A stretch of DNA of 11,078 nucleotides from Patescibacteria group bacterium (GCA_025057695.1 JANWVB010000039.1:1-11078), one strand, 5' to 3'; positions 1-7,552 are shown, counted from the stretch's first letter. Made by a program: numbers and translations. Notes: generated from the letters alone by a model not told the origin.

Positions 1-1
1 A

Positions 2-490
2 AGCACTACAAACTAAACCTCCTCTCCCTTGACGACTAGAGTAAACAAAATATGCTACAGTACCAGTTGCACATTTACTAGCCTCAACATTAGATTCCAT
101 TCGTGCATAAACGATAACACGTCCTAATGTTGTATCGTAATCATAACACAAGTTATTCTGCTCAGCAGCACCAGTACATCCTGCAGTGCCAGAAGCATAG
201 GATATGGCTGAAGGCGCAGATGCTAGCTCTCCTGAAGTGACAAGTGAATCTAACCAAGTGGCATTCTCTGTAACATATGTACCATTCCTCGCAGTGTAAT
301 ATGCCTGCAAAGCTCGTCCTAATTGAGTTATCGCGCTTTTCCTACCTGAATCTCTAGTTCTTGCTAACTGCTGTACAGGATTAACCGCCACCAAAACTAC
401 AACTGCCAACACTCCCAAAATTGCAATAACGATGAGCAACTCAATGAGGGTAAAACCTGAAGGTTTGGCAGTATTTTTCAATTTATTCAT
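2..490 (-). CDS. Type IV major-pilin-like prepilin, 3' end beyond window
   Basis: Pilin or pseudopilin subunit that is inserted in the membrane, processed by a prepilin peptidase and polymerised into a type IV pilus fibre. I read 163 residues from ATG 490 to the window edge with no stop, so the C-terminus is missing. The leader is 12 residues ending in Gly12, followed by Phe13 and the class III motif GFTLIELLIVIAILG; Glu17 is the Glu5 of the mature protein. A hydrophobic helix (about 13-36) leads into NPVQQLARTRD, a pattern I associate with Patescibacteria pilins. The globular part has four cysteines (105, 115, 140, 161) that could form two disulfides. The start is fixed by a strong Shine-Dalgarno sequence 5 bases upstream. 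It lies downstream of pilC in the same direction but has its own promoter candidate. Which pilin type it is (major or minor) cannot be decided here. Confidence 0.93.
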   Translation of the reverse strand, partial: MNKLKNTAKPSGFTLIELLIVIAILGVLAVVVLVAVNPVQQLARTRDSGRKSAITQLGRALQAYYTARNGTYVTENATWLDSLVTSGELASAPSAISYASGTAGCTGAAEQNNLCYDYDTTLGRVIVYARMESNVEASKCATGTVAYFVYSSRQGRGGLVCSA

Positions 491-495
491 CGTTC

Positions 496-505
496 TCACC
501 CCCTT
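496..505 (-). promoter_or_regulatory. Strong Shine-Dalgarno site of the pilin gene
   Basis: The minus strand reads AAGGGGGTGA, which matches the ideal anti-SD complement AAGGAGGTGA at nine of ten bases. Its G-run lies 8 bases before the ATG at 490. It decides the pilin start. No other gene in the window has a comparable site. Confidence 0.85.
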
Positions 506-523
506 GGCAGAAAACTAAAACTT

Positions 524-543
524 TAAGGTTATCTGAAACCTTA
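524..543 (-). promoter_or_regulatory. Hairpin in the pilin leader
   Basis: A perfect 7-base inverted repeat (TAAGGTT, 6-base loop, AACCTTA) lies 33 bases upstream of the pilin ATG. On the minus strand it is followed by AAGTTTTAGTTTT. It falls inside the predicted pilin leader, so it may stabilise the mRNA, act as a weak attenuator, or end readthrough from pilC. The stem is short and has only two G-C pairs, so a role is not certain. Confidence 0.35.
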
Positions 544-598
544 ACTCAAGCCAAAAGAAAAATTAGCTTAAAAAAATTTATAATTTTCTTATATTTAA

Positions 599-627
599 GT
601 ATTAAACACCAAAATACAACGTGTCAA
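599..627 (-). promoter_or_regulatory. Sigma70-type promoter of the pilin gene
   Basis: On the minus strand a perfect -35 box TTGACA (622-627) is separated by 17 bases from TAATAC (599-604). The -10 match is only partial (three of six). Transcription would start near 592, giving a leader of about 100 bases that carries the hairpin at 524-543 and the strong ribosome binding site. The site lies in the 173-base gap after the pilC stop, so the pilin can be transcribed apart from the pilBTC operon. Confidence 0.55.
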
Positions 628-663
628 GAGCAAAGCGAAGAAATTTAAAGATACAAAAAATAT

Positions 664-1869
664 TTACAAGTTTGTGGTCAGATTATAAATTGGCATGATT
701 ACAGAAATGATCAAAAAGGCAACCCCTATGCCTAAAATTATCAAAATGGCAGGCTCTATAGCCGTGGTAAGCGCTTTTACCTTCTGCTCGCTCTCTACTT
801 CGAAAACATGACTTACTTTCTGCAAAACCTCATCCACCTTGCCTGTTTCCTCTCCCACGGATACCATTTGAGCCAAAATAAAAGGAAAAGCATCAGGATG
901 TCTGGCAAAAGCGTATCCCAAAGGGAAGCCCTTTTCAACTAATTTCGCCACATCTTTGACAGCATTTGAAATTACAACATTTGGCACTGCTTCTCCCACT
1001 ATGGATAAACTTTCAAGTATTGAAACACCAGCTCCAATCATAAGGCTTAAAGTCCTAGTAAAATCAGTCAAAAAAATTGTCCGCATAAGCTCGCCAATTA
1101 TGGGAATTTTAAAAAGCATTTCATCTGTTGTCAGACGACCATCTTTTGTGCCCCTATATAGTTTAAAGCCCCAAGCTAAAGCTCCCATGATAATTAAAAT
1201 TATCGGCCAAAAATTAACCATAAAGTCAGATGTAGACATTAAAATCTTGGTCGTGATAGGCAAATCGGCATTTAATTGGCCATAAAGAGATGTAAGCCTT
1301 GGAACAACAAAAATCATCATTATAAAAGCAACAATTATCATGCCAACCACTATAATTACAGGATATACTAAAGCCCCTTTCACTTTGCCTTGAAACTCTT
1401 GTTGTTTTTCTAAATCGTTTGCCAAACGAGTTAAAATTTCATCCAAAACTCCGCTAGTTTCGCCTGCTTTTACAAGAGCGATATAGTTTTTTGAAAAGAC
1501 TGTCGGATGCTTTGCCATCGCAAAAGAAAGCGATTCTCCCTGCTGAACATCGGCAAGTATCTGATTTACTATTTTTTGCACAGACTCTCTTGAACCGGCG
1601 GACAGAATTGACAATGCTTCAGTCAAGGGAAGTCCTGAATTAATCATGGTTGCAAGCTGTCTGGTAAATGCAACAAGATCTGCGAATTTGATTCTTTCGC
1701 TCATCTTTTGCAAAAACGATAAAGAAAAACCTGAAGCGTCTGATATAGAAATTACAAACAAACCTCGTTTTTGTAGAAGTTTGGCGGCTGTTTCAGCAGT
1801 AGGGGATTCGACTTCTCCTGTCATCAACTTTCCATCCTGATTTTTGGCTTTAAACTTAAATCTTTTCAT
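664..1869 (-). CDS. pilC: PilC, type IV pilus inner-membrane platform protein
   Basis: Polytopic inner-membrane protein of the GspF/PilC family. It sits between the cytoplasmic ATPases PilB and PilT and the growing pilin fibre and couples ATP turnover to subunit insertion or removal. The 401-residue length is normal for the family. Two T2SF domains are visible, about residues 62-190 and 265-392. Each has the family pattern of a short helical bundle (FTRQLATMINSGLPL at 68-82; FTRTLSLMIGAGVSI at 270-284), and the conserved GExSG/GEETG turns are at 136-140 and 339-343. Membrane segments are near 169-190, 217-239 and 372-394. The ATG at 1869 lies 21 bases after the pilT stop with no Shine-Dalgarno site, so it is probably translated as part of the pilBTC mRNA. 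The gene ends with TAA. Confidence 0.96.
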   Translation of the reverse strand: MKRFKFKAKNQDGKLMTGEVESPTAETAAKLLQKRGLFVISISDASGFSLSFLQKMSERIKFADLVAFTRQLATMINSGLPLTEALSILSAGSRESVQKIVNQILADVQQGESLSFAMAKHPTVFSKNYIALVKAGETSGVLDEILTRLANDLEKQQEFQGKVKGALVYPVIIVVGMIIVAFIMMIFVVPRLTSLYGQLNADLPITTKILMSTSDFMVNFWPIILIIMGALAWGFKLYRGTKDGRLTTDEMLFKIPIIGELMRTIFLTDFTRTLSLMIGAGVSILESLSIVGEAVPNVVISNAVKDVAKLVEKGFPLGYAFARHPDAFPFILAQMVSVGEETGKVDEVLQKVSHVFEVESEQKVKALTTAIEPAILIILGIGVAFLIISVIMPIYNLTTNL

Positions 1870-1890
1870 GCTCAGAAAAAAGAGGTGGAA

Positions 1891-2949
1891 TTAATTCACT
1901 CGCACCAAACGCGAAAGCTCATCTGGCCTTTGTGCATATGACTTTGCAGTTTCTAAATCTACTTTGCCATCTCTCACATGTGTGGCTAAAGACATCTCAA
2001 GGGTATTCATGCCAAGTTCGGTTGATGTTTGGATAATATTATCTATCTGATGAACTTTGCCTTCCCTTATCGCTGTTCTAACAGCGGAAGTCCCAAGCAT
2101 TACTTCATACGCAACTACACGCCCGCCATGCAAATCAGGAACAAGTCTCATAGAAAACACCGCCTCCACTACGTTTGCCAATTGGAAACGCACTTGTTCT
2201 TGTTGTTCGTTTGGAAATACATCAACAATACGGTCAATTGTTTGAGCTGCGGAATTCGTATGAAGTGTGGCAAATACCAAATGTCCAGTTTCTGCAACAG
2301 TTAAAGCAGATGCTATTGTCTCATAATCTCGCATTTCACCAACCAAAACCACATCTGGATCCTCACGAAGGACAGAACGAAGCGCCATTTGCCAAGACAA
2401 AGAATCAGTGCCCATCTCACGCTGAGAAATAATAGACTTAATGGGCTTGAAAACAAACTCAATCGGATCTTCAATAGTAACTATATGCGCCGCTCGCGAA
2501 GCATTAATTTCATTAAGCATTGCGGCAAGAGTAGTAGACTTGCCATGTCCAGTTGGACCCGTCACCAAAACAAGACCCTGTTTCAAACCAGTAAAATTGT
2601 GCAATATTTTTGGAAGCTTTAATTCTTCGATAGTAGGAATGGTAAGAGGTATTAATCTAAAAGCGATAGCAAACGTGCCTTTTTGTGTATAAGCGTTTAC
2701 ACGGAAACGCGCTTTGTTGGAAAACGCATATGAGAAATCAATCTCTTTGTTTTCAACTAATCTTTCATACTGTTCAGCTGATAAAATTTCTTTTAGGTAC
2801 TTTTCTATTACTTCAGGAGTAAGTACCAGCTCGCCAGAAACAGGGAAAAGAATGCCATTAATACGCACATACGGTGGAATACCACTTATAATGTGAACAT
2901 CAGAAGCTTTTTTTGTAATTGCCAATTCTAATAAATCCTTAATCCCCAT
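1891..2949 (-). CDS. pilT: PilT, type IV pilus retraction ATPase
   Basis: Hexameric cytoplasmic AAA+-like ATPase that drives pilus disassembly, used for twitching and possibly DNA uptake. The protein is 352 residues, the usual PilT length. After the N-terminal PAS-like domain (about 1-115), Walker A is GPTGHGKS (131-138), with His where Ser is common, still a valid P-loop. The Asp box is IEDPIE (159-164), Walker B is VVLVGEMRD (200-208) and the His box is TGHLVFATLHTN (221-232). The retraction-ATPase signature AIREGK is at 293-298, which separates it from PilB. It lacks the long C-terminal extension of PilU and has no tetracysteine motif. The ATG lies 17 bases after the pilB stop in an A-rich stretch with no Shine-Dalgarno. 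Operon partner of pilB and pilC. Confidence 0.96.
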   Translation of the reverse strand: MGIKDLLELAITKKASDVHIISGIPPYVRINGILFPVSGELVLTPEVIEKYLKEILSAEQYERLVENKEIDFSYAFSNKARFRVNAYTQKGTFAIAFRLIPLTIPTIEELKLPKILHNFTGLKQGLVLVTGPTGHGKSTTLAAMLNEINASRAAHIVTIEDPIEFVFKPIKSIISQREMGTDSLSWQMALRSVLREDPDVVLVGEMRDYETIASALTVAETGHLVFATLHTNSAAQTIDRIVDVFPNEQQEQVRFQLANVVEAVFSMRLVPDLHGGRVVAYEVMLGTSAVRTAIREGKVHQIDNIIQTSTELGMNTLEMSLATHVRDGKVDLETAKSYAQRPDELSRLVRVN

Positions 2950-2966
2950 ATTATTTTTTTTAAAAT

Positions 2967-4709
2967 TTATTCTTGAGCTACACGCAAAACCTCTTCTACT
3001 GTGGTAATGCCTTCCAAAACTTTCAAATATCCATCTTGTTTCATAGTAACCATTCCTTCTTCTCGCGCTTGTTTTTCTATTTCTCCAGAACTTGCTCTCT
3101 CTAAAATAAGCCTACTAATTTTTTCGCTCACTGGCAATACTTCAAAAACACCCACTCTGCCATAATAACCACTATTGCCACATTCAGAACAACCAGCGCC
3201 TTTATAAAACTTTGGTGTAATATCTTTCTTCCAAAGTGGGCCCAAAACATTCTTAATTTCTTCAATAACTTTCGGCTCAATATTATGCTCTGTTTTACAA
3301 GCTGAATGTATTTTTCTTACAACACGTTGGGCAACAATTGCTGTCATGGAAGAAGCTAATAAAAACGGCTCAGCTTTCATATCAAGAAGTCTTGGCAAAG
3401 CGCCAGCGGCATCGTTTGTGTGCAAAGTCGCAAATACAAGATGTCCAGTAAGCGAGGCTTGGATCGCTAAATCCGCAGTTTCCGAATCCCTAATCTCACC
3501 AACTAGAATAATATTTGGATCTTGTCTAAGGAAAGCTCTTAGTCCCGATGCAAAAGTAAGCCCGGCGGCTGGGTTTACTTGAACCTGATTAACTCCAGCA
3601 ATTTTATATTCAATTGGGTCTTCAAGTGTGACTATGTTAACTTTTGGAGTATTTAGTTTTTGAATAATTGAGTACAAAGTAGTTGTCTTTCCCGAACCAG
3701 TAGGCCCTGTTATTAAAATAATGCCATGCGGCCTAAGTATTGCTTCTTGCAAATTTTTTAAAGCCAAACCGCGAAACCCTAATTCAGGTAAATCAGGAAC
3801 TCCACCTGTTTTTTTAAGAAGTCTCATAACCACTTTTTCTCCAAGAGCGGTAGGTAAAGTAGAAACACGCAAATCTACTTCCTGATCCTCAAACTTGAAA
3901 TTAAACCTTCCATCTTGTGGAACTCGCTTCTCGTCAATTTTCATATCGGATAATATTTTTATGCGAGAAATCAAAGCCTCATGAAGCTCGCGAGGAATTG
4001 TGAGACTCTCTTGTAGTATTCCATCAATTCTATATCTCACTCGCGTTGAACGCTCTTGTGGTTCAATATGAATATCGGAAGCTCGAGCTTTAATCGAATA
4101 GCTAAGAATATGCGTGACAATTTCGCCAACTTTTTCTTCGCGGATCACGCCAACGCGTGTGGCATCAAGCGTGCGAACCCTTGGACCAGTTCCAGTAACA
4201 TCTTTTAAAGCTTCAGAAACTTCACGTGCCAATGTAGAACTGTAAGAAGTAGAAATCATCAAATCAACTTTTGTGGGATCTGCGGCAAAAGGCTTAATTA
4301 ACATTCCTGTTTTTTGCTCTATGAACTCAATAGCACCAAGATCAAGCGGATTAGCCATTGCAACTGTAAATTGCTTAGCGGACTTGTCCACAGAAACAGG
4401 GAACACTCTAAATCTGCTAGCGACATCTTGCGTGATAAGAGCTAATGCTTCTGGTGAAATAGGGACAGAAGTAAGATCAATGTAAGGAATGTTGTAAAGC
4501 TCCGCCTTTGCTTTTGTTATAGCGCTTTCATCTGCAAGATTTTGGGATTTAATTATTTCTTCCTGACTTCTCCCAGTTTGGACCTCCAAAAGTTTTACTT
4601 GCTTTGCACGCGTTTGATCAAAAACTCCATGATTTAAAAGTATGTCAGCTAAAGTCTTGACTGAAGAGTCTTGTGCTTGCATGGGGTTGGCAGTTGAGGT
4701 GTTGGGCAT
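2967..4709 (-). CDS. pilB: PilB, type IV pilus assembly ATPase
   Basis: Hexameric GspE/PilB-family ATPase that powers pilin addition at the inner membrane. From ATG 4709 it has 580 residues. An MshEN-type N-terminal domain (about 20-155) precedes the motor domain, which has Walker A GPTGSGKT (335-342), Asp box LEDPIE (362-367), Walker B IILVGEIRD (400-408) and His box TGHLVFATLHTND (421-433). The zinc motif near the end is altered: the usual CxxC is HSAC (His468, Cys471), while the second pair, CSEC (507-510), is intact. An upstream in-frame TTG at 4760 would add 17 residues but would overlap the promoter candidate. ATG 4709 sits just after the predicted transcription start, so I prefer it. 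ATG 4682 is a further alternative. No start has a Shine-Dalgarno. Confidence 0.95.
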   Translation of the reverse strand: MPNTSTANPMQAQDSSVKTLADILLNHGVFDQTRAKQVKLLEVQTGRSQEEIIKSQNLADESAITKAKAELYNIPYIDLTSVPISPEALALITQDVASRFRVFPVSVDKSAKQFTVAMANPLDLGAIEFIEQKTGMLIKPFAADPTKVDLMISTSYSSTLAREVSEALKDVTGTGPRVRTLDATRVGVIREEKVGEIVTHILSYSIKARASDIHIEPQERSTRVRYRIDGILQESLTIPRELHEALISRIKILSDMKIDEKRVPQDGRFNFKFEDQEVDLRVSTLPTALGEKVVMRLLKKTGGVPDLPELGFRGLALKNLQEAILRPHGIILITGPTGSGKTTTLYSIIQKLNTPKVNIVTLEDPIEYKIAGVNQVQVNPAAGLTFASGLRAFLRQDPNIILVGEIRDSETADLAIQASLTGHLVFATLHTNDAAGALPRLLDMKAEPFLLASSMTAIVAQRVVRKIHSACKTEHNIEPKVIEEIKNVLGPLWKKDITPKFYKGAGCSECGNSGYYGRVGVFEVLPVSEKISRLILERASSGEIEKQAREEGMVTMKQDGYLKVLEGITTVEEVLRVAQE

Positions 4710-4718
4710 AAACAATTT

Positions 4719-4747
4719 ATTATTGTCAAAAATAAAAAAGCATTCAA
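4719..4747 (-). promoter_or_regulatory. Promoter of the pilBTC operon, near-leaderless
   Basis: On the minus strand TTGAAT (4742-4747, four of six to TTGACA) is 17 bases from AATAAT (4719-4724, five of six to TATAAT). The ATG at 4709 begins 9 bases after the -10 box, so the transcript would carry only about 3 bases before the start codon. This supports ATG 4709 as the pilB start. Confidence 0.5.
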
Positions 4748-4767
4748 GAAATAAAAGCAATTAAATC

Positions 4768-4797
4768 TTAAAATTATTTGTTAGTAAAAACTATACG
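4768..4797 (+). promoter_or_regulatory. Weak promoter candidate for the delta'-like gene
   Basis: TTAAAA (4768-4773), an 18-base spacer and TATACG (4792-4797) each match the consensus boxes at four of six positions. The -10 box ends 7 bases before ATG 4805, the same spacing as at ppa and gyrB. It diverges from the pilB promoter. On its own it would be unconvincing; the repeated spacing is the reason to record it. Confidence 0.3.
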
Positions 4798-4804
4798 TAA
4801 AAAC

Positions 4805-5422
4805 ATGCACGCATATCTTTTTGTTGGACATATAGATAACTTCGAAAGCGCAGTTCACAAGCTTGCAAAGCAAATCTTGGCTACTGTCTATCCTATGCAA
4901 TTAGAAAGCATCAAAGACACTCGTTCTATAAGCGCCTTTGTTAAGTTGTCTCAAAACAAAAACATAATCATCTCAATAGCAAATATCCAAAATGCTTCTA
5001 ACGAAGCGCTTCAAGCTTTTCTAAAAGATCTAGAAGAGCCACAAAAAAATACATACTTCGCCTTGCATGCATTAAACGAAAGCAACCTATTGCCAACAAT
5101 AATTTCAAGGTGTCAGGTTATATATATTGGCAATAAAAACAACTCTAAAAAAGACCTATCTTTATTAAAAAAATATTTCTCGGTTTCACTTCAAGAAAAA
5201 TTAAATATAATTAACAGCTTAAAGGGCAGAAATGAAACAATTGAATTTTTGGATGATGTTCTAGAATTGCAACATCAAAGTTTGCTCAAAAATCCTAGTC
5301 TGAAAATCGCAAGAGATATAGAAATCGTGCAAAAAGCAAAAAGAAATATTATGCTAAATGGAAATTTGTTTTTGCATTTGTCGCAAATGACAATCTCACT
5401 TAGTCAAACTAAAGAAAATTAG
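4805..5422 (+). CDS. Shortened clamp-loader delta'-like AAA+ protein
   Basis: Probable DNA polymerase III delta' (HolB-like) subunit, which helps load the sliding clamp. It has 205 residues against 334 in E. coli. The N-terminus MHAYLFVG is typical of the family, but the Walker A region after it is degenerate (GHIDNFES, no GK[ST]), as expected of a non-hydrolysing delta'. The best match is at 53-106: a hydrophobic strand, then NASNEALQAFLKDLEEP (63-79), LLPTIISRCQ (95-104), with the SRC arginine-finger motif at 101-103. The cysteine-rich zinc module between Walker A and the LLK/LEEP region is missing (the only cysteine is in SRC), and the C-terminal collar is short. A TTG at 4778 would add 9 residues, but ATG 4805 fits both the family start and the -10 spacing. 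No Shine-Dalgarno. It ends with TAG, 113 bases before gyrB. Confidence 0.75.
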   Translation: MHAYLFVGHIDNFESAVHKLAKQILATVYPMQLESIKDTRSISAFVKLSQNKNIIISIANIQNASNEALQAFLKDLEEPQKNTYFALHALNESNLLPTIISRCQVIYIGNKNNSKKDLSLLKKYFSVSLQEKLNIINSLKGRNETIEFLDDVLELQHQSLLKNPSLKIARDIEIVQKAKRNIMLNGNLFLHLSQMTISLSQTKEN

Positions 5423-5473
5423 CGCTTAGATTTGCTTTTTAAGGACCGTCTCATATAAACTGCCACAGACATA

Positions 5474-5490
5474 ACTTAAAAGGTTTAAGT
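5474..5490. repeat. Inverted repeat upstream of gyrB
   Basis: ACTTAAA-AGG-TTTAAGT is a perfect 7-base inverted repeat with a 3-base spacer, 45 bases before the gyrB ATG. No T-run follows on either strand, so it is not a convincing terminator. It could be a protein-binding site or, if transcription starts near 5466 from the weak TTGCTT/TATAAA pair (5432-5459), a leader hairpin. Confidence 0.3.
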
Positions 5491-5522
5491 AAAATCGCAA
5501 TCAAAAATCAAAAAAAATAATC

Positions 5523-5528
5523 TAAAAT
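5523..5528 (+). promoter_or_regulatory. -10 box of gyrB, predicts leaderless mRNA
   Basis: TAAAAT matches TATAAT at five of six bases and ends 7 bases before the gyrB ATG, so transcription would start at or next to the start codon. No good -35 is visible at the expected distance (ATCAAA at 5500-5505). There is no Shine-Dalgarno site. A weaker upstream pair, TTGCTT (5432-5437) and TATAAA (5454-5459), is an alternative. Confidence 0.4.
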
Positions 5529-5535
5529 AAACTGT

Positions 5536-7497
5536 ATGGAAAATTCAAACTACAACGCCAGTCAAATACAAGTCTTGGAAGGTCTTGAACCAGTAAGAAA
5601 ACGTCCAGGAATGTATATTGGTTCCACTGATTCAAGAGGACTTCATGAATCATTAAGAGAAATTATTGACAATTCAGTTGACGAAAGCTTTGCGGGCGTT
5701 GCCAAAGATGTCTGGATCAGAATAGGAAAAGATGGCTCGGCAACTGTGCGCGATAACGGGCGAGGAATACCTGTTGATATACATTCTTCAGGCGTTTCAG
5801 CATTAGAAATTGCAATGACAAAATTGCACGCAGGAGGTAAATTCGGAAGTGGGGCATACAAGTTTTCAGGAGGGCTCCATGGAGTAGGCGCTTCTGTAGT
5901 CAATGCCTTATCAACATTTTGTAGGGTAGTAGTTTTGCGCAACAATAAGGCTTACTATCAAGAATATGAAACAGGCAAGCCTAAAAATTCAGTTCAGGAA
6001 GCCAACCAAAGTCAATTAGATAAATGGTTGCCAAAGGAATGGAAAATAAAATTGGGTGAAAACACAACAGGCACAATAACCACTTTTATTCCCGATAAAA
6101 CCATCTTTCAAACAGTTAATTTTGACAACGATAAAATAAAAAACTTAATCAAAGACAGAGCATATTTAGTTCCCGGATTGTCTTTTCATTTCTATGATGA
6201 AAGATCCGACGAAGAATGCCATTATTACTTTGAAGGCGGAATTAAATCTTTGATATCACATACAAATCGCGGAAAGAATAAAATTTCAGATGTAATATAC
6301 ATCAGAAAAGAAAATGAATCCGCAAACATAATTCTTGAAGTGGCAATGCAATACACAGACACCTACAACGAAAATGTGAAAGGCTACGTAAACAGCATCC
6401 ACACAGTAGATGGCGGAACGCATGTGACAGGTTTTAGGGTGGCATTAACAAGATCAGTCACTGACTACGCTAAAAAGATGGGTCTTTTGGACAAATTAAA
6501 TGATAAAAGCGGCGGTGGATTGACTGGCGAAGATCTAAAAGAAGGCTTATCTGCAATTGTTTATGTAAAAATGCCATCTGATAACTTGCAATTCGAATCC
6601 CAAACAAAAGCCAAACTAAATAACCCGGAGATTCAAGGTTTTGTGGCATCCTCTGTAAAAGAAGGTTTGGACATGTATCTTGAAGAACATCCAAACGACG
6701 CAAAAGCAATATTGGAAAAAGTTTTTTTAGCCGCTAAAGCTCGCTTGGCCGCACGAGCCGCAAAGGACGCAGTTTTAAGAAAAGGAGCGTTAGAAGGTGC
6801 AACCTTACCTGGGAAACTGTGGGATTGCCAATCAAGAGATCCTAAAAATTCGGAACTTTATGTGGTAGAAGGAGACTCGGCAGGCGGGTCGGCAAAATCT
6901 GGACGAGACAGAAAAACACAGGCAATACTTCCACTCTTTGGCAAAGTGTTAAATACTGAAAGAGCAAGACTTGATCAAGTCATTTCATCGGATAAATTCA
7001 AAGACTTGGTTATTGCAATTGGCACAGGAATAGGGGATCAGTTTGATATATCAAAACTCAGATACCATAGGATTATAATCATGGCCGACGCAGATGTAGA
7101 TGGAAGCCACATAAAATGCTTGCATCTTACATTTTTGTACCGACACCTTACAGAAATTGTAAAAAATGGACATGTTTACATAGCAATGCCGCCGCTTTAC
7201 AAAATAACACATGGCAAAACAGTTAAATATGTTTATACAGACGAAGAAAAGGATGAATATGTTAAATCCCTTGGAGAAACAAAATATTCTATTCAAAGGT
7301 ACAAGGGCTTAGGAGAAATGAACGCGGAAGAACTTTGGGAAACAACTATGAATCCCGAAACAAGAATTCTAAAACAAGTAAGTGTCGAAGACGCTGAAGA
7401 AGCAGATAGAATATTTACCATGCTTATGGGCGAGGATGTCCTGCCACGCAAAAAATTCATCCAAACACACGCAAAACTGGCAAATTTGGATGTTTAA
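5536..7497 (+). CDS. gyrB: DNA gyrase subunit B
   Basis: ATPase subunit of DNA gyrase (GyrA2GyrB2), which adds negative supercoils ahead of replication and transcription. 653 residues, a compact form without the extra TOPRIM insert of E. coli (804). The GHKL ATPase domain shows the general base Glu42 and Asn46 in REIIDNSVDE, DNGRGIP (73-79), HAGGKF (98-103) and GGLHGVG (112-118), and the QTK loop is at 356-358. The TOPRIM domain has EGDSAGG (445-451) and DADVDGSHI (518-526), which hold the Mg2+ ligands, and the C-terminus has QRYKGLGEMN (587-596). The position equal to E. coli Lys447 is Phe468 (PLFGK), an unusual change. The start is the only ATG near the family N-terminus (IQVLEGLEPVRKRPGMYIG). 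The partner gyrA lies downstream with ppa between. ParE is less likely because the GyrA partner has a gyrase-type GyrA box. Confidence 0.97.
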   Translation: MENSNYNASQIQVLEGLEPVRKRPGMYIGSTDSRGLHESLREIIDNSVDESFAGVAKDVWIRIGKDGSATVRDNGRGIPVDIHSSGVSALEIAMTKLHAGGKFGSGAYKFSGGLHGVGASVVNALSTFCRVVVLRNNKAYYQEYETGKPKNSVQEANQSQLDKWLPKEWKIKLGENTTGTITTFIPDKTIFQTVNFDNDKIKNLIKDRAYLVPGLSFHFYDERSDEECHYYFEGGIKSLISHTNRGKNKISDVIYIRKENESANIILEVAMQYTDTYNENVKGYVNSIHTVDGGTHVTGFRVALTRSVTDYAKKMGLLDKLNDKSGGGLTGEDLKEGLSAIVYVKMPSDNLQFESQTKAKLNNPEIQGFVASSVKEGLDMYLEEHPNDAKAILEKVFLAAKARLAARAAKDAVLRKGALEGATLPGKLWDCQSRDPKNSELYVVEGDSAGGSAKSGRDRKTQAILPLFGKVLNTERARLDQVISSDKFKDLVIAIGTGIGDQFDISKLRYHRIIIMADADVDGSHIKCLHLTFLYRHLTEIVKNGHVYIAMPPLYKITHGKTVKYVYTDEEKDEYVKSLGETKYSIQRYKGLGEMNAEELWETTMNPETRILKQVSVEDAEEADRIFTMLMGEDVLPRKKFIQTHAKLANLDV

Positions 7498-7552
7498 AAT
7501 TATCTTATTTATGCGAAAGAATCATTTTTGTAATATGCCTATGCATTCATAA

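Noticed and set aside
1881..1888. AGAGGTGG on the plus strand resembles a Shine-Dalgarno site
   Set aside because: No plausible plus-strand gene starts after it. It lies in the 21-base gap between pilT and pilC, whose mRNA carries the complementary CCACCTCT, so it cannot help pilC initiation.
956..2896. Several plus-strand open frames of 60-109 codons across pilC and pilT
   Set aside because: They lie opposite well-conserved genes, have no recognisable motifs and no promoter or ribosome binding site of their own, and look like antisense shadows.
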